NCBI GenBank assembly: GCA_020634815.1
Contig: JACKBA010000038.1
Location: 1-60,373 of the forward strand
Length of the DNA: 60,373 nt
Direction: 5' to 3'
Source of the DNA: Caldilineaceae bacterium
GTDB taxonomy: Bacteria > Chloroflexota > Anaerolineae > Caldilineales > Caldilineaceae
Under the pieces are notes generated by a model. That model was given only the letters and a program-made list of their open reading frames with translations. It was not told where the DNA came from and ran no database searches. Below, piece after piece: positions 8,051-15,887 of the stretch; position 1 is the stretch's first letter, and every line of letters starts with the position of its first letter. The position numbers were made by a program, and so were the translations under genes.

Positions 8051-9075
8051 ACGGAAGAAGCTGGCGCGGCGCGGCGGCATTGGGGGGCGCGCTGCTGCTC
8101 CTCGTCATCTGGGCGGCCGTGCAGCGCCCGGCGGCGGCGCAGGAGGATCTCTTCCTGCCCATCATCGCGGCGATTGCGCCCACGGCGACGGCCACCCCCA
8201 CGCCCACGGCGACCCATACGGCCACGCCGACGCGCACCGCAACGCCGACCAACACACCCGTCATCGCGACGGCGACATCCACGCCGACGCGCCCGCCCTC
8301 GGGCGCCGGCAGCTCGCTGCGTTTCTACGGCGCCGGCCGCAACGCCATCGACCGCGTCACCATCCGCATCGACGCACCCGAACGCCCGGCCGATGTGGGC
8401 GCCGGCGATTTCACCGTCGAGTTCTGGCTCAAGGCCGAGCCGGGCGCCAACGACGGCAGCGCTTCGTGCAACCAGAATGACGGCTGGATCACGGGCAACG
8501 TCATCGTCGACCGCGATGTCTACGGCGGCGGCGACTACGGCGATTATGGCATCGTGCTGAGCCAGGGGCGCATCGCCTTCGGGCTGAGCGTGGGCGGCAG
8601 CGGGACGACGTTGTGCGGCGCCACCAGCGTAGCGGACAGCCAGTGGCATCACGTGGCGGTGACGCGGCGCAATACCGGGGCCATGGCGCTCTACATCGAC
8701 GGCCGGCCCGACGGCGCCACGACGGGCGCGAGCGGCGACGCCAGCTATCGCAACGGGCGCACGTCGCCCTGGACCTACGATCCGTACCTCGTGCTCGGCG
8801 CGGAGAAGCACGACGCCGGCAGCGAGTATCCCTCCTTCAGCGGCTGGCTGGACGAGCTGCGCATCTCCACCAGCGTGCGCTACACGGCGGCGTTTGCGCG
8901 CCCGAGCGCCCCGTTCGCCACCGACGGCGCCACGGCCGCGCTCTATCACTTCGACGAGGGCCAGGGCACGACGCTGGGCGACACCTCCGGCGCGGCGGGC
9001 GGGCCGAGCGACGGCACGCTACGCGTGGGCGGCACGCCATCCGGCCCGGCCTGGAGCCCCGACACGCCTTTCTAG
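8047..9075 (+). CDS. Secreted LamG/concanavalin-like protein
   Basis: Starting at a TTG that overlaps the xpt stop, the protein has a signal peptide (hydrophobic residues about 8-25, cleavage near AAA-Q at 31), a Thr/Pro-rich linker (about 43-85), then a LamG-like jelly-roll domain (about 90-320). Typical segments are FTVEFWLKAE, WHHVAVTRRNTGAMALYIDG and WLDELRISTSVRY, ending with ALYHFDEGQGT. Such domains bind carbohydrate or proteins at the cell surface; the ligand is unknown. There is no C-terminal anchor, so it is probably released or held non-covalently. Coupling to xpt is likely accidental. Confidence 0.8.
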   Translation: MNGRSWRGAAALGGALLLLVIWAAVQRPAAAQEDLFLPIIAAIAPTATATPTPTATHTATPTRTATPTNTPVIATATSTPTRPPSGAGSSLRFYGAGRNAIDRVTIRIDAPERPADVGAGDFTVEFWLKAEPGANDGSASCNQNDGWITGNVIVDRDVYGGGDYGDYGIVLSQGRIAFGLSVGGSGTTLCGATSVADSQWHHVAVTRRNTGAMALYIDGRPDGATTGASGDASYRNGRTSPWTYDPYLVLGAEKHDAGSEYPSFSGWLDELRISTSVRYTAAFARPSAPFATDGATAALYHFDEGQGTTLGDTSGAAGGPSDGTLRVGGTPSGPAWSPDTPF

Positions 9076-9095
9076 CAACGCGGCATAAGAAGGGC

Positions 9096-9141
9096 TTCAC
9101 CACAAAGACACAAAGCACACCAAGGGGCACGAAGAAGGCAC
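9096..9141. repeat. ACAAAG-type short-period intergenic repeat
   Basis: A run of units such as CACAAAGACACAAAG and CACCAAGGGGCACGAAG follows the LamG gene. The same units recur at 9519-9645, 30484-30571, around 35494-35525 and across 58044-58450, often with the complementary orientation nearby so that they can fold. They never lie inside a recognised gene here. This is one member of a dispersed family. Confidence 0.7.
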
Positions 9142-9188
9142 TATGCTGGGCTTCTTCGCGCCCTGTGCTCGTTGTGTCACGCCCGCTT

Positions 9189-9435
9189 TGCGCCAATGTT
9201 TTCTGGTTCAACCGGAGCTCGTGTTACGTGCCGGGGACGGGCTAGAGAACGCATTGGCGCACGGAGGAGGTATAGCCCGTCCCCGGCACGTACGTTGCGA
9301 CGGGTGTACTTCATGTTGGGGGCACGGCCGAACTACAGCGGATTCGTGGAAGAAACGGATGGGATCCGCCGCAGCGCAAGCTAATCCCGTGCAGCGCAGG
9401 GGTGCAATCAGCTGTTTCCACGAATCCGCTGTAGT
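9189..9435. repeat. Two long perfect inverted repeats in a convergent gap
   Basis: Arms 9225-9244 and 9273-9292 are a perfect 20-base inverted repeat. They overlap another pair (9189-9198 with 9252-9261, plus imperfect continuation), so two alternative foldings are possible. A second perfect 20-base pair lies at 9332-9351 and 9416-9435, and its flanks continue imperfectly outwards. The element separates the LamG gene from the convergent nitrilase-like gene and contains no convincing gene. It may be a non-autonomous mobile element or a strong bidirectional transcription barrier. Confidence 0.8.
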
Positions 9436-9518
9436 GTTCGCCCCGGTCGTGAAGCAGACCCCGTTGCGACCACGTAGGTTCCGGTTGAGCCGATTCAGTA
9501 ATTCACGTTTTTGCCGCA

Positions 9519-9645
9519 CACAAAGGCACAAAGTCACGAAGTTGAAGATGGCGCTCTTTGTGTTCTTGGCGGCCTGGTGTGAGTCTCGTTAACTACTGGA
9601 TTTTCTTCGTGCCCCTTTGTGCTCTTTGCGTCTTTGTGGCGAGGC
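9519..9645. repeat. ACAAAG/CTTTGTG repeat pair
   Basis: Units of the CACAAAGGCACAAAG type (9519-9540) are followed by complementary CTTTGTG-type units (9557-9645), giving a long imperfect stem. It belongs to the dispersed family described at 9096-9141 and fills the end of the gap before the nitrilase-family gene at 9669. Confidence 0.65.
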
Positions 9646-9668
9646 TTTTTCCCTTTGGTAGGGCTTTT

Positions 9669-10481
9669 TCAGCCGGCGAGTGTGTAGAGTTCGGGGCGGC
9701 GGTCTTCGAAGACGGGGATGCGTTGGCGCACGGTGTCGACGAGCGCCAGGTCCACGCGCACGGTGAGCAGCGCCGCGGTTTCGCCCGCCTCGACGAGCGC
9801 CTCGCCCCACGGGTCGATGACGGCCGACGCGCCGAAGAAGGTGGCGGCCCCCGTCGTGCCGATGCGGTTGCACGCGGCCACGAAGCACTGGTTCTCGATG
9901 GCCCGCGCGCGCAGCAGGGTCTGCCAGTGCGCGCGGCGCGGGTGGGGCCACTCGGCCGGGATGAGCATGAGGCGGGCGCCGGCCAGCGCGTAGCCGCGGA
10001 AGAGTTCGGGGAAGCGCAGGTCGTAGCAGATGGCCAGCCCCGTCTTGCCCCACGGCAGGTCGAGGATGACGCTCTCCTCGCCGGGGGCCAGGTACTTCTC
10101 CTCGTCCATCAGGCGGAAGAGATGCATCTTGCGGTAGGCGCCGGCCAGCGTGCCGTCGGGGCCGTAGACAGCCAGGCAGTTGAAGAAGCGGCCCTCACGC
10201 GCCTCCAGCAGCGAGCCGGCCACGTAGAGCCCGTGATCGGCGGCCATCTGCGCGACGCGGCCGAACCAGCCGCCATCGGCCGGCGTGTGCGCCAGCGGGC
10301 CGGCCAGCGCCGCGGCCTGGTCGAGCGCATAGGCGGTGCTCCACAGCTCGGGCAGCAGTACCAGGTCGCTGCCGCGGCGGGCGGCCTCGGCGACCTGCAT
10401 GGCGGCTTGGGCGAAATTGGTCTCGGGGTCGGCGATGCGGCAGTCGATCTGGGCGAGCGAGATGGTTACTTCGGTCGTCAT
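9669..10481 (-). CDS. Carbon-nitrogen hydrolase (nitrilase superfamily, omega-amidase-like)
   Basis: The 270-residue protein has the complete Glu-Lys-Cys triad of the superfamily: E45 in LLPELWSTAY, K118 in YRKMHLF and C152 in ICYDLRFPELFR. A further conserved segment is IPAEWPHPR. The best guess within the family is an omega-amidase/Nit2-like enzyme hydrolysing alpha-keto acid amides, because of CYDLRFPELFR and the compact length, but the substrate cannot be read from sequence. It is cytosolic. It is the last gene of the minus-strand group 9669-13336, 27 bases after the membrane-protein gene. Confidence 0.88.
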   Translation of the reverse strand: MTTEVTISLAQIDCRIADPETNFAQAAMQVAEAARRGSDLVLLPELWSTAYALDQAAALAGPLAHTPADGGWFGRVAQMAADHGLYVAGSLLEAREGRFFNCLAVYGPDGTLAGAYRKMHLFRLMDEEKYLAPGEESVILDLPWGKTGLAICYDLRFPELFRGYALAGARLMLIPAEWPHPRRAHWQTLLRARAIENQCFVAACNRIGTTGAATFFGASAVIDPWGEALVEAGETAALLTVRVDLALVDTVRQRIPVFEDRRPELYTLAG

Positions 10482-10508
10482 GGGCGGGCCTCAGCTCCGG
10501 AAAATGGT

Positions 10509-11327
10509 TCAGTCGTCGGGATCGGGCAGCACTTCAATGGTGGCGCCGGGCGCTGGCTGCGTGTATTCGCCCAGCGCGCCGCGTGCGGACGGGAGCGGCG
10601 CGGCGCCGGACGCTTTGCCGGGCTGCGGCTGTGCGCGCTTTGCCGGCCGTGCGGCGTTGACCTCCATGCGATCGGGGCGCGTGCGGCGCCCGCCGCGGAT
10701 GGCGACGACGATGCCGGCCAGCACGAGCAGCAGCGGCCACCAGCGCAACAGCGGCGACGTGTCGCTGCCCTCCGGCGCGGCGATGAGCGCGGCGAAGACG
10801 ATCAGCACGCCGCCCGGAATCACCGCCCACCATTGGCGGCGATGGAGCAGGAAGAGCAGGAAGAAGACCGCGCCCAGCCCGCCAAAGAGGAGCAGCGCCA
10901 ATGTGCCAATACTGGGAATCCACGCGCTCACGCCGATGACCAGCCCAAGCACGAGCAGAAAGCCGCCGGGGATGAGCGCCCACCAGCGGCTGCCGCGATC
11001 GAGCAGATAGACGTGAGTGAAGGCGAGCGCCAGCCCGAAGAAGACGGTGGCGCCGAGCCAGCGCTGGTCGACCGCCAGCGTGCTCATCACCAGCACGGCG
11101 GCCAGCCCCAGCAGCGTCCAGCCGGGGATGACGCGCCACCAGTCCGCCGGGGTGCGGGCAAAGGTGCCAAAGAAGATGATGGCGGCGAGGACAAAAGCGC
11201 CGGCCAGGATGTACTGGACGAGCGGCGAGTAGGGCGCCAGCAGGCCGAACTCGAAGAGCAGCAGCAACACGCCGCTGCCCATGAGCAGCACGCCCCACCC
11301 AACGGAGCGCAGACGCGGATCAGACAT
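10509..11327 (-). CDS. Multi-pass membrane protein with repeated WW..IPGG units
   Basis: The 272-residue protein consists of about eight hydrophobic helices arranged as internal repeats, each opening with a Trp pair and IPG: DWWRVIPGW, RWWALIPGG, QWWAVIPGG and a last LRWWPLLLV. The C-terminal 60 residues are soluble and Pro/Ala-rich. The repeat architecture resembles the small membrane domains found in LiaF/LiaI-type proteins, but there is no assigned function. It lies 21 bases downstream of the SH3-domain gene and is likely co-transcribed with it and with the amidohydrolase. Confidence 0.65.
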   Translation of the reverse strand: MSDPRLRSVGWGVLLMGSGVLLLLFEFGLLAPYSPLVQYILAGAFVLAAIIFFGTFARTPADWWRVIPGWTLLGLAAVLVMSTLAVDQRWLGATVFFGLALAFTHVYLLDRGSRWWALIPGGFLLVLGLVIGVSAWIPSIGTLALLLFGGLGAVFFLLFLLHRRQWWAVIPGGVLIVFAALIAAPEGSDTSPLLRWWPLLLVLAGIVVAIRGGRRTRPDRMEVNAARPAKRAQPQPGKASGAAPLPSARGALGEYTQPAPGATIEVLPDPDD

Positions 11328-11348
11328 CGTCAGCCTGCGGCAACTGCA

Positions 11349-12995
11349 CTACGGCGCCACGGGCAGCGTCGCGATGTCGACGCTCAGGTCGGCAGTGTCG
11401 GCCAGAATCCATCCGGTCGTCCCGTCGGCCAACTGAACCTGGAGCCACAGGTTGTCGGCGCTGCGTGCGGTGGCGGTCAGTTCAGTGCCCAGCGCCAGCG
11501 TTTCCAGCGGCTCGGCGTCGTTCGAGGGCTGCGGCCGCGCGTTGGAGCCGAGCAGCGTGTTGATCGTGGCGGTCGCGGCGCCGGCGGCGGCGGCAGGCGT
11601 CGTCGCCGCGGCGGGCGTCTCTTCGCCCACCACCGGCGCGCTGTCGATGTTCGACGACACGTTGACGGCTGAGCGGAAGACCCACGCGCGCTGGTTGTCG
11701 GGCAGGGTCACCTGCACCCACTCGTCGTCGGCGGAGCGTCCTACGGCAGGCAGCACCGCGCCATTGGGTACGATGCCGACCACGGCACCTTCCAGCGACG
11801 GGGTCGTGCGTGCGTTGAGGCCGAGCGTGTCGGAGATGGCGATGGCCGGGCCGCCCAGCGGCAGCGTGTTCGTGTAGGGTGCGGGCGGCGCGATCGGGTT
11901 GATTTCCAGCGTATAGCCGGGGCCGTCGGTGGCCGGTGTGGGCGTGACATCCAGGCTAATGTCGGGCGGCGGCGGCGTTCCGTTGATGAGGAGGAGCGCC
12001 GGCTGCACGGGCAGCGCCGTCAGGTCGCCCGTGGCGGTGACGAGGCTGGCGAGAATCCAGCCCTGCGTGCCGTCGGCCAACGTCACCAGCAGCCAGTCGC
12101 CGGCGGGAGTGCGCCCGGTGGCGGTCATGGCGGTATTGAGCAGCACCTGGCTGACGAGCTGCGATTCGGGCGCGGGCTCGAGGCGCACGCTGCCGCCCGG
12201 GTCGGCGCTGACGGTGACGGGGACGGTCACGCTTTCGGTCGCCGTCGTCTCCGGCTGCGATGACGTGTCGGCGGGGGCGATGGGCTCCAGTCCCAGTGCG
12301 GCACGGCGAGCGTTCCACGCCTCCAGCGTGACCTGGTCGCCGACGCCGATGTTCATGAACTCAGACGAGACATAGGCCACCTGCTCGTCGGAGAGAATGA
12401 CTTGCAGCCAGTCGCCCTCGGTGCCGGCCAGCGTCGTCTGTTCGCCGTTGTTGAGCAGGCGCACGATCTCGGAGTCGGTCGACGGCGCGCGGCGTGCGTT
12501 AACACCCGCCTCCTCATTGACCGAGGCAATGCGCATGGTAATCAAAGCCGGTGGCGGGGTCGGCTCGGGCGTGGCTGTGGGCGGCTCGGGCGTGGCCGTG
12601 GGTTCGACGGTGGGCGTCTCCGCGACGACCGCCACGGGCGGAGCCTCTTCGGTCGCCACAGTCGGCTCGGCGGTCGGCGTCTCGGCCGCGGCGCCCATTG
12701 AAAGCGGGCCGAGCTGAATGTCGCCCAGGCCAAAGCGGTTGAGCGAAACAAAGCCGACATAGCCGAGCGCCACCAGCAGCGCGACGATCACGATCGACGG
12801 CAGCACCCAGTTGCGCCCGGAGCGCGTGGCCGGCCGTTGGTACTCCACCGGCTGCCAGTCCGACGGTGTCTGGGCCGCTGGCTGGAGTTGCATGTTCTTG
12901 TCGATCTGCTGCTCGGCGTCTTGCAGCTTCCACTGATCCAGCGGTTCGCCGCCCTCTTCGAGCTGCCAATTCTTCAACGGGTCATCTTTGCTCAT
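11349..12995 (-). CDS. Single-pass membrane protein with four bacterial SH3 domains
   Basis: From the ATG at 12995, which overlaps the stop of the upstream gene as ATGA, the 548-residue protein has a cytoplasmic acidic head, one membrane helix (about 62-84), a Glu/Thr/Pro-rich stalk, then four SH3_3-type repeats. Each repeat carries the LNAR..PS / VNARRAPSTDSEIV motif and a W.LV.L.DG..GW(I/V) strand. Extracytoplasmic SH3 domains of this type usually bind peptidoglycan or other wall polymers, so a wall- or surface-associated scaffold is likely. No catalytic domain is present. It forms an operon with the small membrane protein upstream. Confidence 0.8.
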   Translation of the reverse strand: MSKDDPLKNWQLEEGGEPLDQWKLQDAEQQIDKNMQLQPAAQTPSDWQPVEYQRPATRSGRNWVLPSIVIVALLVALGYVGFVSLNRFGLGDIQLGPLSMGAAAETPTAEPTVATEEAPPVAVVAETPTVEPTATPEPPTATPEPTPPPALITMRIASVNEEAGVNARRAPSTDSEIVRLLNNGEQTTLAGTEGDWLQVILSDEQVAYVSSEFMNIGVGDQVTLEAWNARRAALGLEPIAPADTSSQPETTATESVTVPVTVSADPGGSVRLEPAPESQLVSQVLLNTAMTATGRTPAGDWLLVTLADGTQGWILASLVTATGDLTALPVQPALLLINGTPPPPDISLDVTPTPATDGPGYTLEINPIAPPAPYTNTLPLGGPAIAISDTLGLNARTTPSLEGAVVGIVPNGAVLPAVGRSADDEWVQVTLPDNQRAWVFRSAVNVSSNIDSAPVVGEETPAAATTPAAAAGAATATINTLLGSNARPQPSNDAEPLETLALGTELTATARSADNLWLQVQLADGTTGWILADTADLSVDIATLPVAP

Positions 12996-13336
12996 ACGTG
13001 CTTTGTTCCCTCGATGGGAGAATCCCAGCCGGTGCGCCGTCCGAGCAGCACGTATTGAACCGCTTGGAAGGCGAACAAGACGGCGAGGAGACTCCAGGCG
13101 AACGTCTGCCACCAGGGGGCAGGCCATGCGGAGGTCGCGCCGGACAGGGCCATGCCGCTACAAAACAGAACCAACGAAATTGTGAGCGGCGCCAGGGTGC
13201 GGGTCACGCTCAGCGTGTGCGCCCACTTCCAGCCCTGTACGCCGCGGTACCAACTCATATAGCTCATCGTCGCCAGCGCGCCGGCAAGTCCGAGGACCCA
13301 CAGGCTATCGAAGAGAAGTGAAGGCAACGTGATCAT
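12992..13336 (-). CDS. Small membrane protein upstream of SH3 gene
   Basis: Starting at ATG 13336 (MITLPSLLFDSLWVLG), the 114-residue protein has three predicted membrane helices (about 8-27, 44-65, 78-100) and a short basic tail. More distal in-frame starts would add a Cys-rich segment unlikely to be translated. I do not recognise a family. The four-base overlap with the SH3 gene indicates translational coupling, so it may be a partner or membrane anchor for it. Confidence 0.6.
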   Translation of the reverse strand: MITLPSLLFDSLWVLGLAGALATMSYMSWYRGVQGWKWAHTLSVTRTLAPLTISLVLFCSGMALSGATSAWPAPWWQTFAWSLLAVLFAFQAVQYVLLGRRTGWDSPIEGTKHV

Positions 13337-13463
13337 CGGCTTGCGGAGTTGGTGTGAGGTATCAGCTTGACGATTGTCTTCCGGTCGAGCGCCAACCGCT
13401 CTGCAAAGCACCGGGATGCACCCGTTCGGAGCCGTCAAGTTGACGCCGCATATCTCTGACGAT

Positions 13464-13492
13464 AGTATACACGGAATGAAGCATTCTGAAAA
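13464..13492 (-). promoter_or_regulatory. Candidate promoter for the 13336-9669 gene group
   Basis: On the minus strand TTTTCA (13487-13492) and TATACT (13464-13469) are separated by 17 bases, 127 bases ahead of the ATG at 13336. It lies in the divergent gap shared with the glycosyltransferase gene at 13555. The match to the sigma-70 consensus is good at -10 and moderate at -35. Confidence 0.4.
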
Positions 13493-13554
13493 CAACGACG
13501 GGCAGAACCGCTTGGTTCCTGTGCCCGCCCGGCTTCTCCGCCCCAGCGCATCTC

Positions 13555-14712
13555 ATGATCATCGGCATTGACGCGTCGCGCGCGCTGCGGGCGCGGCGCA
13601 CGGGCACCGAACGCTACTCGCTGGAGATTACGCGCCACCTGCTCCACCTGCCCGAAGCCGCCGAACACACGTGGCGCCTGTACGCGGATCGCGAGCCGCC
13701 GGCCGATCTCCTGCCGGAGCGGACGCCGGGCGCCGCCGAGCCGAACGTCTGCTGGCGCGTCCTGCCCGGCCGGCGGCTGTGGACGCACCGGGCGCTGGGC
13801 AGCGAGGTCACGCGCGATCGTCCCGACGTGCTCTTTGTGCCGGCGCACGTGCTGCCGCTGGTGATGCCGCCCAGCCGCCTGCCGCCCAGCGTCGTCACCG
13901 TCCACGATCTCGGCTACCACCTCTTTCCCGACAGCCACACGCGCAGCCAGCGTCTCTATCTGCACGCGGGCACGCGCTGGAGCGTGGCGGCCGCGCGTGC
14001 GGTGATCGCCGTGAGCCAGTCGACGGCGGCGGACCTGCGCCGCTTCTACGGCGTGCCGGCCGAGCGCATCACCGTCGTCTACGAAGCGGCGCCGGAGGCG
14101 ACGCTGGTGCCGGCCGCGACGCATGCCGCCGTGCAGGAACGCTATGCGCTGCGCCGTCCCTACGCCCTCTTTGTCGGCACGATCCAGCCACGCAAGAACA
14201 TTGCCCGGCTCGTGCAGGCCTATGCCTGGCTCTACCAGAACAGCGCCATCGGCTGGGATTTCGTGCTGGCCGGCGCGCCCGGCTGGCTCAGCGACAGCCT
14301 GCTCGAGGAGGCGCGCTCCCTGGGGCTGGCCGACCAGCTCCGCTTCGTGGGCTACGTGCCCGACGACGATCTGCCCGCGCTGCTCAAGGGCGCGCGCTTC
14401 TTTTGTTTTCCCACCCTGTTTGAAGGCTTCGGCCTGCCCGTGCTGGAAGCCCAGCGATATGGAGTGCCTGTCTTGACATCGAACAACTCTTCTCTGCCCG
14501 AGGTAGCCGGCGACGCCGCGCTGCTGGTCGACCCCACGGACGTCGACGAGATCGCCAATGCCATGCTGCGCCTGAGCCAGGACGAGGTGCTGCGCCAGCA
14601 ATTGATCGAGGCCGGCTATGCGAATGTCCGCCGCTTCTCGTGGGAGAAGGCGGCGCGCGAGACGCTGGCGGTTTTGGTGGGGGTGGCGGGGAGTGACAAG
14701 ATGACAAGATGA
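13555..14712 (+). CDS. Glycosyltransferase family 4
   Basis: The 385-residue protein shows the GT-B layout of GT4 enzymes. An N-terminal IIGIDASRALRARRTGTERY corresponds to the acceptor domain, VVTVHDLGYHLFP and VIAVSQSTAADL lie in its centre, and FVGTIQPRKN begins the donor domain. The EX7E element is present in FEGFGLPVLEA, followed by SNNSSLPEVAGDAALLVDP. It probably transfers a sugar from a nucleotide-sugar donor to a polysaccharide or glycolipid intermediate at the inner face of the membrane. The next glycosyltransferase, 300 bases downstream, supports an exopolysaccharide or wall-glycan role. The acceptor is unknown. Confidence 0.88.
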   Translation: MIIGIDASRALRARRTGTERYSLEITRHLLHLPEAAEHTWRLYADREPPADLLPERTPGAAEPNVCWRVLPGRRLWTHRALGSEVTRDRPDVLFVPAHVLPLVMPPSRLPPSVVTVHDLGYHLFPDSHTRSQRLYLHAGTRWSVAAARAVIAVSQSTAADLRRFYGVPAERITVVYEAAPEATLVPAATHAAVQERYALRRPYALFVGTIQPRKNIARLVQAYAWLYQNSAIGWDFVLAGAPGWLSDSLLEEARSLGLADQLRFVGYVPDDDLPALLKGARFFCFPTLFEGFGLPVLEAQRYGVPVLTSNNSSLPEVAGDAALLVDPTDVDEIANAMLRLSQDEVLRQQLIEAGYANVRRFSWEKAARETLAVLVGVAGSDKMTR

Positions 14713-14714
14713 CA

Positions 14715-14804
14715 AGGTGAGGGGGTGAGGGGGTGAGGAGTGATGCGTAATGCGTGATGCGTGATGCGTAATGCGTGAGGGGTGAGGGGTGAGGGTGAGG
14801 GGTG
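14715..14804. repeat. GGTGAG and GATGCGTAA short-period repeats
   Basis: The gap after the GT4 gene starts with runs of GGGGTGAG-type units, changes to GTGATGCGTAATGC-type units around 14735-14780, then returns to GGTGAGGGGTGAG. The same units flank the other side of the palindromic element (14944-14990). No gene is visible here. Confidence 0.7.
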
Positions 14805-14943
14805 AGAAGCTGTTTGAAGTGGTAGAAGGTCGACGCAGCGTCGCAGAGGAGAAACGCAGCAGGCTGTCGCTATGCGTTCTCGCTGCGTATCTCTGCGTCT
14901 CTGCGTCTCTGCGTCAAAGCGGGGGGCTTTTCAAACAGCTTCT
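14805..14943. mobile_element. Palindromic element with 14-bp terminal inverted repeats (copy A)
   Basis: Perfect 14-base terminal inverted repeats (14805-14818 and 14930-14943) enclose two opposing arrays of GACGCAGAG-type units that can pair with each other. There is no open frame of note inside. A related copy with the same ends (CTGTTTGAAAAG-like) and the same inner units lies at 23335-23499. Size and structure fit a non-autonomous MITE-like or extragenic palindromic element. No transposase was found in the window. With the repeats around it, it fills the gap 14713-15012. Confidence 0.7.
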
Positions 14944-15012
14944 AATGCGTAATGCGTGAGGGGTGAGGTGCGAGAGGGACTGGTGAGAGGGGGAGGGGAT
15001 CTGCGCGAGGGG

Positions 15013-15783
15013 ATGGGGTTTGCCCGGCCGCGGCGTGTGGGGGTGCTTGGCGTGGGCATCGACTGCGTGGATTTTGCGCTGACGCTCGACTTGATCGACG
15101 CGTGGGTGGTGCAGCGGCGTGCGGCGGCGGCGCACGGCATGGCGCTGCCCTGCCGCCAGCTCTGCACGGTCAACCCCGAGTTCATCGTCGACGCGCAGCG
15201 CGATGCTGCGTTTGCCGCCGTGCTGGGCCGGGCCGCGCTCTGCGTGCCCGACGGCGTGGGCGTGCTGTGGGCGGCGCGCCGCGCCGGCGTCACCCTGCAC
15301 GAGCGTGTCACAGGGTCGGACGGCATCTACCGCATCTGCGAGCGCGCGGCGGCGCGTGGCTGGCGTGTCTACTTTCTCGGCGCGGCGCCGGGCATCGCCG
15401 AGCGCACCGCGCAGGCGTTGCAGGCGCGCTATGCCGGCCTGGCCGTAGCGGGCGCGTACGCCGGCAGCCCGTCCCCCGCCGAATGGCCGGCGATCGAGCG
15501 CCGCCTGGCCGCGAGCGACCCCGACATTCTCTTTGTCGCCTACGGGCATCCCAAGCAGGATCTGTGGATCGACGCGCGCCTGGCGCAAATGCCGGCGGCG
15601 GTCGCCATCGGTGTGGGCGGTGCGTTCGACTTCGTTGCGGGCGTCACGCCGCGCGCGCCGCGCTGGATGCGCCGGCTGGGCATCGAGTGGCTGCACCGCC
15701 TGGTCACACAGCCGTGGCGCTGGCGGCGGATGTTGAAGCTGCCCCAGTTTGTGGGGATGGTGTTCCTGAATGAGCCTGATTAA
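15013..15783 (+). CDS. WecG/TagA/CpsF family glycosyltransferase (GT26)
   Basis: The ATG at 15013 (MGFARPRRVGVLGVGIDCV) is preferred; in-frame GTGs further upstream lie inside repeats. The 256-residue protein has the family blocks in order: CTVNPEFIVDAQRD, CVPDGVGVLWAARR, RVTGSDGIYRIC, VYFLGAAPG, ILFVAYGHPKQDLWID and the C-terminal GVGGAFDFVAGVTPRAPRWM with WLHRLVTQPWRWRR. Family members add the second sugar to undecaprenyl-linked intermediates of teichoic acid, enterobacterial common antigen or capsule. The basic C-terminal end is used for membrane attachment. Context with the GT4 gene supports surface-glycan assembly. Confidence 0.9.
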   Translation: MGFARPRRVGVLGVGIDCVDFALTLDLIDAWVVQRRAAAAHGMALPCRQLCTVNPEFIVDAQRDAAFAAVLGRAALCVPDGVGVLWAARRAGVTLHERVTGSDGIYRICERAAARGWRVYFLGAAPGIAERTAQALQARYAGLAVAGAYAGSPSPAEWPAIERRLAASDPDILFVAYGHPKQDLWIDARLAQMPAAVAIGVGGAFDFVAGVTPRAPRWMRRLGIEWLHRLVTQPWRWRRMLKLPQFVGMVFLNEPD

Positions 15784-15887
15784 AAATAGGCTTCAACGCA
15801 AAGACGCAAAGGCGCAACGATTTGTAGAGAATCGCGTTTTCATTGTTCGTGGTGCCGGAAAGGCTTGGCGCCTGATATGGAGCAACG

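Noticed and set aside
9558..11672. 704-residue plus-strand open frame antisense to nitrilase and membrane genes
   Set aside because: The opposite strand carries clear motifs (nitrilase triad, WW..IPGG helices). The plus frame is Gln/Arg/Ala-rich with no domain and arises from high GC content.
14805..14943. Rho-independent terminator of the GT4 gene
   Set aside because: The arms are too far apart, no U tract follows and a second similar element exists elsewhere, so it is treated as a mobile or palindromic element.
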